Assembly (NCBI RefSeq): GCF_945957525.1
Contig: NZ_CAMFLA010000023.1
Coordinates: forward strand, 1-62,912
DNA: 62,912 bases
Origin: an uncultured Aquitalea sp.
Lineage (GTDB): Bacteria > Pseudomonadota > Gammaproteobacteria > Burkholderiales > Chromobacteriaceae
Direction: 5' to 3'
The notes beneath the pieces were generated by a model, which did no database searches, had not been told where the DNA came from, and saw only the letters and a list, made by a program, of their open reading frames with translations. The position numbers and the translations under genes are program-made. Shown here in pieces: positions 1 to 7,005 of this stretch; the stretch's first letter is position 1, and each line of letters starts with the position of its first letter.

Positions 1-634
1 CCGACCACAGCAATACGGGGAAGAAAAGCATGGGCGCGGGGAAAGGCCAGACGCGGCCGCTGCCGGTCATGCTGATCCACATGGCCAGCGCCACCAGCAT
101 GATCATGGCCAGTTCGATCAGACGTCGACGGTCAGGCCAGATGCCGGGCCGCGACAACGGCACCCAGCAGCACATGGCCAGTACGGTGCAGCCCCAGGCT
201 TCGGCGGCCCAGCGCAGCACATCCGGCAAGGCTTCGCGGAACAACATCAGGCTGCCCAGCAAAAACACCGGCGGCGCCGCCAGATACACCGAGGTTTCCA
301 GCAAGCGCCACAGTAGATAGGCAATGGAGGCGGGGTCGCCCTCCTCTCCCGCCAGCCGCATCAGCCGGACACCGGGCGCAACGGCGTACAAGGACAACAC
401 CAGACTGGCCAGCCAGGGCCAGGGCATCAGTTGAAAGGCGAGCGGAATAGCGGCAATCGGCCACCATGGCGCGAAACCGTCAAAGCCCCGGCGCAGCAGC
501 CACCAGGCATAAACAGCGTGCGGGAGGAATCCCGCCAGCGGCATGTCGCCCGGCGCAAGCCTGGGCCACAACAAAAGACTACTGGCAAAGCAGGCAAACG
601 CCAGCCAGGCCTCCAGCTTCCCCTTCTGTTTCAC
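1..634 (-). CDS. MASE1-like membrane sensor protein, N-terminal part (runs off left edge)
   Basis: On the minus strand an open frame begins with GTG at 634-632, with AAGGA upstream, and stays open for 211 codons to the window edge. It is rich in Leu, Trp, Ala and Pro and has several hydrophobic segments separated by short basic loops, for example GFLPHAVYAWWLLRRGF near the start and MLFFPVLLWS at the edge. The repeated hydrophobic pairs, a WAAEAWGCTVLAMCCWVPL segment and a final FPVLLWS resemble MASE1 sensory domains, which usually sit in front of GGDEF, EAL or kinase domains. The output domain is outside the window. That this is a real membrane protein follows from the sequence; MASE1 membership is inferred by eye. 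Confidence 0.55.
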   Translation of the reverse strand, partial: MKQKGKLEAWLAFACFASSLLLWPRLAPGDMPLAGFLPHAVYAWWLLRRGFDGFAPWWPIAAIPLAFQLMPWPWLASLVLSLYAVAPGVRLMRLAGEEGDPASIAYLLWRLLETSVYLAAPPVFLLGSLMLFREALPDVLRWAAEAWGCTVLAMCCWVPLSRPGIWPDRRRLIELAMIMLVALAMWISMTGSGRVWPFPAPMLFFPVLLWS

Positions 635-770
635 TCTCCCAGTTCCTTGTATGACCGCGACTTCCCCGGCTCCTTCTGGCGGGAGCATGGCGTGACGTAA
701 ATGGGGGAATTGCCGGGATGAAAGGCGTCGGACCCTGCGGGCCTCTTGTAAATGCAAGGCCCTGCCACCA

Positions 771-797
771 TTACGGTGCAAGGCCCGCTGGTATAAT
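771..797 (+). promoter_or_regulatory. Candidate mfd promoter
   Basis: A perfect TATAAT hexamer lies at 792-797, 18 bases before the mfd GTG. The best -35 match, TTACGG at 771-776, is weak and only 15 bases away. If this promoter is used, the mRNA leader is very short. Confidence 0.35.
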
Positions 798-815
798 ACC
801 CGCAGAACCACGAAT

Positions 816-3800
816 GTGAAAAAAATGTTGGAAAATCTCCCACGGATCGCCCCGGCCGGTCAAAAGACCCGCTGCGCCTACCTTCCCGACGGCCTGGATG
901 CCGCCGTGCTCGCCCGTCTCGCCGGGCAGGACAGACCCCTGCTGATCGTCACGGCGGACGCGCAATCCGCCCAACGACTGAAGGCCGAGCTGCCGTGGTT
1001 CGCGCCAGGGCTGAAAGTCGCCCTGCTGCCGGACTGGGAAACCCTGCCCTATGACCACTTCTCACCGCACGGCGAACTGGTGAGCGAACGGCTGGCCACG
1101 CTATGGCAAATCCATCGCGGCGAATGCGATGTGATCATCGCCCCGGTCAGCACCGCCATGACGCGACTGGCGCCGGTGGGTTATTTGCTGGGGCGCACGT
1201 TCTTCCTCAAGGCCGGCCAGCGGCTGGATGTGGACCAGCTGCGCAGCGACATGGTTACCGCCGGCTACCAGCATGTGACGCAAGTCATGGGTCCGGGCGA
1301 ATTCAGCATTCGTGGTGGCCTGGTGGACCTCTTCCCCATGGGCTCGGCGCTGCCCTACCGCATCGACCTGTTCGACGACGAAATCGAAACCCTGCGCACC
1401 TTCGACCCGGACACCCAGCGTACGCTGTATCCGGTGCCGGAAATCCGCCTGCTACCGGCGCGCGAATACCCGGCGGATGAAAGCGGCGTCACCGCTTTCC
1501 GCCAGCACTATCGCGAGCGCATGGAGGGCGATCCTTCCAAGAGCCGCATCTACAAGGATGTGTCGGCCAACCTCTTCCCCGCCGGCATCGAGTACTACCT
1601 GCCGCTGTTTTTCGACGACACCGCCACCCTGTTCGACTACCTGGGCGACAACACGCTGGTGGCGCTGCATCGCGATGTGCCCGGCGCGGTGGACACCTTC
1701 TGGAAAGACGTGCAATCGCGCTACGAGATGGCGCGCGGCGACAGCGAGCGCCCCGCCCTGCCGCCGGCCGATCTCTTCCTGCGTCCGGACGAGTTCATGG
1801 GCGGCGTCAAGCCGTTCTCGCGACTGGAGTTCAGCCACAACCCGGCCGAAGCCGAAGGCGCGCACACCCTGCCCGACCTGGCGGTGGAACGCCGCGCCGA
1901 CAATCCGCTGTTCAAGCTGGCGGCCTATCTCAAGGGCGGCGGCCGGCGCGTGCTGATCACGGCGGAAAGCCTGGGCCGGCGCGAAACCATGTACCAGTTC
2001 CTCGCCGAAAACGGTATCAAGCCCAAACCGATCGACCACTGGAGCGAGTTTGCCGAAGGCGACGCACCGCTGGCGCTGACCGTGGCCCCGCTGTACAGCG
2101 GTTTTGCGCTGGAGCAGCCCGCCGTCAGCGTCATCACCGAATCAGAGCTTTACCAGCACGTGGCGCGCAGCCATGCCCGTCGCCGTCACGTGCGCGCCAG
2201 CTCGGACTCCATGCTGCGCGATCTGGCCGAGGTGAAGGCCGGCGACCCGGTGGTGCACGAACAGCACGGTATCGGCCGCTACGTGGGCCTGGTGTCGATG
2301 GATCTGGGAGAAGGCCAGACCGAGCTGATGCAACTGGAGTACGCCGACAACGCCACACTGTACGTGCCGGTCAGCCAGCTGCACCTGATTTCCCGCTACG
2401 CCGGCGGCGCCGCCGATCAGGCCCCGCTGCACAAGCTCGGCAATCCCGCTTGGGAGAAAGCCAAGAAACGCGCGGCGGAAAAAGCGCGCGACACCGCCGC
2501 GGAGCTGCTCAATCTCTACGCCCAGCGCGCTGCGCGCGAGGGGCACAGCTTCACCCTGTCGCATCATGATTACGCCGCCTTCGCCGCCGGTTTCGGCTTC
2601 GAAGAAACGCCGGACCAGGCCAGCGCCATCGAGGCGGTGATCCACGACATGTGTTCGGGCAAACCGATGGACCGCCTGGTGTGCGGCGACGTGGGTTTCG
2701 GCAAAACCGAAGTCGCGCTGCGCGCCGCCTTCGTCGCCGTCATGGGCGGCAAGCAAGTAGCCTTGCTGGTGCCCACCACGCTGTTGGCCGAGCAGCATTA
2801 CCAGAACTTCGCCGACCGCTTCAGCGACTGGCCCATCCGCATCGCCGAGCTATCGCGCTTTCGCAGCGGCAAGGAAACCAAGGCCGCGCTGGCCGGGTTG
2901 GCCGAAGGCACGGTGGACATCGTCATCGGCACCCACAAGCTGGTGCAGCCTGATATCAGTTTCAAGAATCTGGGGCTGGTGATCATCGACGAAGAGCACC
3001 GCTTCGGCGTGCGTCAGAAAGAGCAGCTCAAGCGGCTGCGCGCCAATGTGGACGTGCTGACGCTGACCGCCACGCCGATTCCACGCACGCTGTCGATGGC
3101 GCTGGAAGGCCTGCGCGACTTCTCCGTCATCGCCACCGCGCCCAGCCGCCGGCTGGCGGTAAAAACCTTCATCAGCCCATTCAGCAACGGCGTGATCCGC
3201 GAAGCGGTGCTGCGCGAACTCAAGCGCGGCGGCCAGGTGTTCTTCCTGCACAACGAGGTGGACACCATCGAAAACATGCGCGAAAAGCTGACCGAGCTGC
3301 TGCCCGAAGCCCGCATCGGCGTGGCGCACGGTCAGTTGCGCGAGCGCGAGCTGGAACAGGTGATGCGCGACTTCATGCAGCAACGCTTCAACATCCTGCT
3401 GTGCTCCACCATCATCGAAACCGGCATCGACATCCCCAACGCCAACACCATTCTCATCAACCGCGCCGACAAGTTCGGTCTGGCACAATTGCACCAGCTG
3501 CGCGGCCGCGTGGGCCGCAGCCACCATCAGGCCTATGCCTATCTGCTGACGCCTGAAGGCATGACCAAGGACGCCGTCAAACGGCTGGAAGCCATCCAGA
3601 TGTCGGAAGAACTGGGCTCGGGCTTCTACCTCGCCATGCACGATCTGGAAATCCGCGGCGCGGGCGAAGTGCTGGGCGAAGGGCAGTCGGGTGAGATGCA
3701 GGAAGTGGGCTTTACGCTGTTTACCGAAATGCTCAAGCAGGCGGTGCGCGATCTCAAGAAGGGCCGCCAGCCTGATCTGGACGCGCCGCTGGGCGTCACC

Positions 3801-4226
3801 ACCGAAATCAATCTGCACAGCCCCGCCCTGCTGCCGGACGGCTACTGTCCGGACGTGCATGAACGGCTGGTGCTGTACAAGCGGCTGGCCACCTGCGAAA
3901 GCGAACAGGACATCGACGCCATTCACGAGGAGCTGATCGACCGCTTCGGCCTACCGCCGCAAAGCGTGAAAACGCTGATCGAAAGCCATCGTCTGCGTCT
4001 GATGGCCAAGCCTCTGGGCGTGCAGAAGCTGGACGCCAGCGAAGTGGCCATCCAGCTGCAGTTTGTGCCCAACCCGCCCATCGACCCGATGAAAATCATC
4101 CAGTTGATCCAGAGCAAGCGGCAGTACAAACTGGCCGGACAGGACAAACTGCGGGTAGAAACTCATATCGAAGAGGTGGGCCTGCGCGTGGTGCGGGTGA
4201 AGGAGCTGCTGAAAGAACTGGCCTGA
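816..4226 (+). CDS. mfd: Transcription-repair coupling factor Mfd
   Basis: Mfd removes RNA polymerase stalled at DNA lesions and recruits UvrA. The 1136-residue length is normal for the family. A UvrB-like N-terminal module comes first, then the CarD-like RNA-polymerase-binding domain (GDPVVHEQHGIGRYVGL, about residue 480). The RecG-like motor follows, with Walker A GDVGFGKTE near residue 630, the Walker B box DEEH near 730 and motif VI QLRGRVGR. The C-terminal TRCF domain is complete. The start is GTG at 816; an in-frame ATG three codons later at 825 is possible. A GGTTGGCCGAAG repeat lies inside the gene at 2896 and is read as Leu-Ala-Glu. The next gene starts 155 bases downstream. Confidence 0.97.
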   Translation: MKKMLENLPRIAPAGQKTRCAYLPDGLDAAVLARLAGQDRPLLIVTADAQSAQRLKAELPWFAPGLKVALLPDWETLPYDHFSPHGELVSERLATLWQIHRGECDVIIAPVSTAMTRLAPVGYLLGRTFFLKAGQRLDVDQLRSDMVTAGYQHVTQVMGPGEFSIRGGLVDLFPMGSALPYRIDLFDDEIETLRTFDPDTQRTLYPVPEIRLLPAREYPADESGVTAFRQHYRERMEGDPSKSRIYKDVSANLFPAGIEYYLPLFFDDTATLFDYLGDNTLVALHRDVPGAVDTFWKDVQSRYEMARGDSERPALPPADLFLRPDEFMGGVKPFSRLEFSHNPAEAEGAHTLPDLAVERRADNPLFKLAAYLKGGGRRVLITAESLGRRETMYQFLAENGIKPKPIDHWSEFAEGDAPLALTVAPLYSGFALEQPAVSVITESELYQHVARSHARRRHVRASSDSMLRDLAEVKAGDPVVHEQHGIGRYVGLVSMDLGEGQTELMQLEYADNATLYVPVSQLHLISRYAGGAADQAPLHKLGNPAWEKAKKRAAEKARDTAAELLNLYAQRAAREGHSFTLSHHDYAAFAAGFGFEETPDQASAIEAVIHDMCSGKPMDRLVCGDVGFGKTEVALRAAFVAVMGGKQVALLVPTTLLAEQHYQNFADRFSDWPIRIAELSRFRSGKETKAALAGLAEGTVDIVIGTHKLVQPDISFKNLGLVIIDEEHRFGVRQKEQLKRLRANVDVLTLTATPIPRTLSMALEGLRDFSVIATAPSRRLAVKTFISPFSNGVIREAVLRELKRGGQVFFLHNEVDTIENMREKLTELLPEARIGVAHGQLRERELEQVMRDFMQQRFNILLCSTIIETGIDIPNANTILINRADKFGLAQLHQLRGRVGRSHHQAYAYLLTPEGMTKDAVKRLEAIQMSEELGSGFYLAMHDLEIRGAGEVLGEGQSGEMQEVGFTLFTEMLKQAVRDLKKGRQPDLDAPLGVTTEINLHSPALLPDGYCPDVHERLVLYKRLATCESEQDIDAIHEELIDRFGLPPQSVKTLIESHRLRLMAKPLGVQKLDASEVAIQLQFVPNPPIDPMKIIQLIQSKRQYKLAGQDKLRVETHIEEVGLRVVRVKELLKELA
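2896..2907 (+). repeat. GGTTGGCCGAAG repeat, copy 1 (inside mfd)
   Basis: Perfect 12-mer in the mfd reading frame, read as G-L-A-E-G with the Leu encoded by TTG. Confidence 0.8.
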
Positions 4227-4233
4227 ACCCGCT

Positions 4234-4245
4234 CTTCGGCCAACC
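4234..4245 (-). repeat. GGTTGGCCGAAG repeat, copy 2 (intergenic)
   Basis: Perfect copy in inverse orientation, eight bases after the mfd stop codon. With its flank it matches the longer form AAGGTTGGCCGAAG. Confidence 0.85.
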
Positions 4246-4380
4246 TTGCCGGCCCTGATCGCCGGCATGGCGCTGCGCCCCTTTTCAGGACTAGCATCAG
4301 AGTGAATCGCTGTCGCGCCGTAACCCACACGGCGCCGGCGGCCAGCGAGAGAAGCGAAAACCACAACAAGGAGCAACGCT

Positions 4381-5061
4381 ATGACCCAGCCGCGCCAACC
4401 CCGCCTTGCCATCACCGACCCGGAAGACGACGACGACACCGCGCGCCAGCCCGCCTTCCGCCGCTACGAGTCCCAGGGCGTCATCCGCCAGATTTCCTTC
4501 TACCTGTCCGGCGAGATCGGCGACCCCATCAAGTACACCGATCTGCTGTACACCCTGCGCACCGCCAGTGAAACCGATCTGGTGTTCCTGCACCTGAATA
4601 CTCCGGGTGGCAATTTCGACACCGGCCTGCAGATCATCAACAACATCGCCGCCAGCCCGGCTCACGTCATCACCATTCTGGAGGCCCGCGCCTACTCCAT
4701 GGGCGCGCTGATCTTCCTCGCCGGCGACGAGCTGATTGTGCACGACACCTGCCAGCTGATGTTCCACAACTACTCATCGGCGCTGATTGGCAAGGGCAAT
4801 GAGCAGGCGGCGCAAGTGATGGCCAGCCGCAAGTGGTTCGACAAGGTGATGCGCAACGTCTGCCGCCCCTTCCTCAGCGATCATGAACTGGAACGCATCA
4901 GCAAGGGCGAGGACATCTGGCTGGACACCGACGACATCCGCCGTCGCCTGAGCCATATCCAGAAAGGCCAGCCCGCGGTGGCGGAAAAAAAGAAAACCGA
5001 CAAGCCGGCCAAAGAAGCCAAACCGCGCGTCAGCAAGACCAAACCAGCGGGCGAAGCCTGA
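4381..5061 (+). CDS. ClpP-like serine protease
   Basis: A 226-residue protein of the ClpP/crotonase fold. The Gly-rich LHLNTPGGNFDTG segment, the nucleophile context ARAYSMGAL (Ser about residue 103) and the histidine context QLMFHNYSS (about residue 127) match the ClpP catalytic Ser and His. The N-terminal 30 residues are acidic and unlike a ClpP propeptide. The last 40 residues are a Lys/Ala/Pro tail, likely disordered. No Clp ATPase gene is nearby, and housekeeping clpP normally sits beside clpX, so this is probably a specialised ClpP paralogue. AAGGAG lies eight bases before the ATG. Substrates and partner cannot be read from sequence. Confidence 0.8.
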   Translation: MTQPRQPRLAITDPEDDDDTARQPAFRRYESQGVIRQISFYLSGEIGDPIKYTDLLYTLRTASETDLVFLHLNTPGGNFDTGLQIINNIAASPAHVITILEARAYSMGALIFLAGDELIVHDTCQLMFHNYSSALIGKGNEQAAQVMASRKWFDKVMRNVCRPFLSDHELERISKGEDIWLDTDDIRRRLSHIQKGQPAVAEKKKTDKPAKEAKPRVSKTKPAGEA

Positions 5062-5147
5062 CAACAACGCAGGCATTCGCAAACCTGCCCAGTGCATTGC
5101 CCGCAAAACTGCATGCACAAAGGGGCTTGCCCAGGCACTCCCCCTCT

Positions 5148-5279
5148 GGCTGCTGACAACGCAATGGCCTGAAAGGGTGCGGGGCCCGGCAAGGCCGGGC
5201 CCTCAGACTACCCTGTTGATGTCGCAGCCATCCCGTTGGCCCCCATCCCATCCTCCTGCGCTTGCCCGGCCAGGGCGCC
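5148..5279. repeat. Dispersed intergenic repeat, copy A
   Basis: About 130 bases that align with 6784-6908. Both begin GGCTGCT(G/C)ACAA, carry a CCCGGCAA(G/A)GCCGGGCC hairpin, reach CGCAGCC after exactly 82 bases, and end in CTTGCCC...AGGG.GCC. In this copy the hairpin is a perfect 9-bp stem, GGGCCCGGC/GCCGGGCCC, at 5182-5202. The 432-base gap between the protease and the esterase-like gene (5062-5493) holds this element and no convincing gene. Confidence 0.6.
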
Positions 5280-5493
5280 TGGCGCTGTCGCCGAACGCGA
5301 GGGGGCGTTAGCCAGTCATCTGAGGCATGTTTCTGCGCGTGTCAGTGCCCGCGCTCAATACTCGGCAACACTTGCGCGCCATCGGGCAACACGCCGGCAA
5401 CAGCCGGGCGGCATGCTGGATATCCGCGGCCGCCTGGATCCCACAGCGGAATCGGTGCGTTCCCCGACAACCTTACGCATGGATGACCGTCCC

Positions 5494-6318
5494 ATGTTGC
5501 GCCTGATCGCCCTGCTGCTGTTTTCCTGCTTCATCCTGCTGCCCGTCGCCGAGGCCGACCCCTTGCGCGCCCATGAAGATACCGAAGCCCGCCCAAGCGA
5601 CAGCCTGTCGCAAGAGGAGGACCAGAGCGCCAGTAGCAGCTGGTTCCGCTACCCCGCCGCCTCGCAAGGACAACATGCCGAAGCGGCCGTGCTTATCGCC
5701 CTGCCGCCCGGCTATCAGGACGTGTCCTCCCGCCGCTTTCCGGTGCTGTACTGGCTGGGCCAGGACGCCCCGGCCGCCATGCGTCGCATGACCGCGGCCA
5801 TGCGCGCGGGCGATATGCCGCCCGTCATTCTGGCCATGCCACGCCTGGAACCCGCCGCCAGCGCCGAGCAGACCGCGCAAACCATCGCGCAGGATTTGCT
5901 GCCCTGGGTGGACCGGCACTTCCGCACGCTGACCACCGCCGGACATCGCGCCGTGGAGGGCGTGGCCGAGGGCGGCCTGCCCGCGCTGACGCTGGCCGTG
6001 CGCCAGCCGGAATTGTTCGGCGCGCTCTCCGCCATTGCGCCCAGGCTGCCGTCAGCCGGCGAGTCGGCGGCGCTGTGGCAACAAATCGACCATCAGGCGG
6101 ATGCGCTGTGGCGCGCCGAATCGCACATCCGGCTGGTGGCGGACGCCGGCAACCCAAGCGAGGCCCGCGCCGTCGCAGTGCTGGCCGACCACCTGCAAGC
6201 ACAAGGCATCGCCAATCAAGCCCAAGCGCTGAATCTGGGCGCTGTCGGCTTTGAGCGGGCGCTGGAAAGCATGGGAGCGGACTACTTCGGCTTCTGGCGC
6301 GAGGCGCTGCGCGTCTGA
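5494..6318 (+). CDS. Secreted esterase-like protein lacking the catalytic serine
   Basis: About 274 residues beginning with a clear signal peptide (MLRLIALLLFSCFILLPVAEA). The rest resembles the esterase-D/putative esterase alpha/beta-hydrolase family: a VLYWLGQD strand, a PPVILAMPRL strand, and the nucleophile-elbow region HRAVEGVAEGGLPALTLA. Where active members have G-x-S-x-G, this protein reads G-V-A-E-G, so the serine is alanine. The C-terminal region also shows no obvious catalytic histidine. It may bind a ligand or act as a structural protein rather than an esterase. The longer frame back to 5236 lacks a signal peptide. ATG 5479 is an alternative start; 5494 has a GGAT nine bases upstream. 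Confidence 0.7.
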   Translation: MLRLIALLLFSCFILLPVAEADPLRAHEDTEARPSDSLSQEEDQSASSSWFRYPAASQGQHAEAAVLIALPPGYQDVSSRRFPVLYWLGQDAPAAMRRMTAAMRAGDMPPVILAMPRLEPAASAEQTAQTIAQDLLPWVDRHFRTLTTAGHRAVEGVAEGGLPALTLAVRQPELFGALSAIAPRLPSAGESAALWQQIDHQADALWRAESHIRLVADAGNPSEARAVAVLADHLQAQGIANQAQALNLGAVGFERALESMGADYFGFWREALRV

Positions 6319-6336
6319 GCGTGCGCCCGGCTCAAC

Positions 6337-6666
6337 TCAGTCCACAATGAACAGCCGAGCGCCGGTGCGGGTGGCAGAGCGATGCGGCTCGGCGCCGTCT
6401 GCCACCTGATAGCTGACACCCGGCGTCAGCACAAAGCGACGGCCATCCGCCAGCTCGGTTTCCAGCTCACCCTCCAGACACAGCAGGATGTGGCCTTTTT
6501 CGCACCAGTGATCGGCGAGATAGCCCGGACTGTACTCCACCATGCGCACGCGGATATCGCCGAACTGGCATGTGCGCCATAGCGCCGCGCCGCTGACGCC
6601 AGGATGGCTGGTGGGTTCGATGTCAGCCCAGTTCGTCAGCCCGAAAGGCAGGTTGCTGATCTTCAT
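6337..6666 (-). CDS. DHCW-motif cupin protein
   Basis: A 109-residue single-domain cupin. It carries YSPGYLADHWCEKGHILLCLEG, which contains the histidines and acidic residue of cupin motif 1 and resembles the small family named for a DHCW motif, and a second motif GVSYQVADGAEPHRS. It probably binds one metal ion and is cytoplasmic. No substrate can be assigned. It reads in the same direction as adhE, with a 339-base gap full of hairpins between them, and converges on the esterase-like gene, 18 bases away. Confidence 0.75.
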   Translation of the reverse strand: MKISNLPFGLTNWADIEPTSHPGVSGAALWRTCQFGDIRVRMVEYSPGYLADHWCEKGHILLCLEGELETELADGRRFVLTPGVSYQVADGAEPHRSATRTGARLFIVD

Positions 6667-6739
6667 GCGGCTTCTCCTTCGCCAAGTGGGTAAATCCTGA
6701 TTGATGCCGGATTACCGACTTGCCGGCAAGACAGCGCGG

Positions 6740-7005
6740 CTTCGGCCAACAGGTAAAAAACAGCCCGGCCGAAGCCGGGCTCAGGCTGCTCACAAGTGAT
6801 TCGGATGAGATGATGCAGGACCCGGCAAAGCCGGGCCTGTCGACTGGCTTGGCAGTGCCGCAGCCTTCATGTTCATTCCCAATCCCCCCGCCCTTGCCCT
6901 GCAAGGGAGCCTCGCTTTCTGAGCAGAAAGCGAGAAGGGGCTTGTCAATAATCCGAGCCCGGCCGAAGCCGGGCTGTCTGTTGCGTCACGCTGGCGTCAG
7001 GCTGC
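6740..7005. other. adhE-cupin intergenic region with stacked hairpins
   Basis: No gene is visible in 6667-7005. There are three CCCGGC...GCCGGG hairpins (6762-6781, 6821-6835, 6956-6975). On the minus strand two of them have stem GCCCGGC and loop TTCG, the very stable UUCG tetraloop. A 10-bp perfect hairpin, CTCGCTTTCT/AGAAAGCGAG, lies at 6911-6934. The word AGGCTGCTCACA occurs at both 6783 and about 7000. These structures follow the adhE stop codon and could terminate or process its mRNA. A one-mismatch copy of the 12-mer repeat lies at 6740. Confidence 0.6.
6784..6908. repeat. Dispersed intergenic repeat, copy B
   Basis: Second copy of the element at 5148-5279, with the same spacing between conserved blocks over the first 82 bases and a 4-base length difference later. 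Its hairpin is CCCGGC-AAA-GCCGGG at 6821-6835. Confidence 0.6.

Noticed and set aside
132-467. 111-residue minus-strand frame near the left edge
   Set aside because: It is out of frame with the better-supported GTG frame (634 to 1), which reads as a typical membrane protein.
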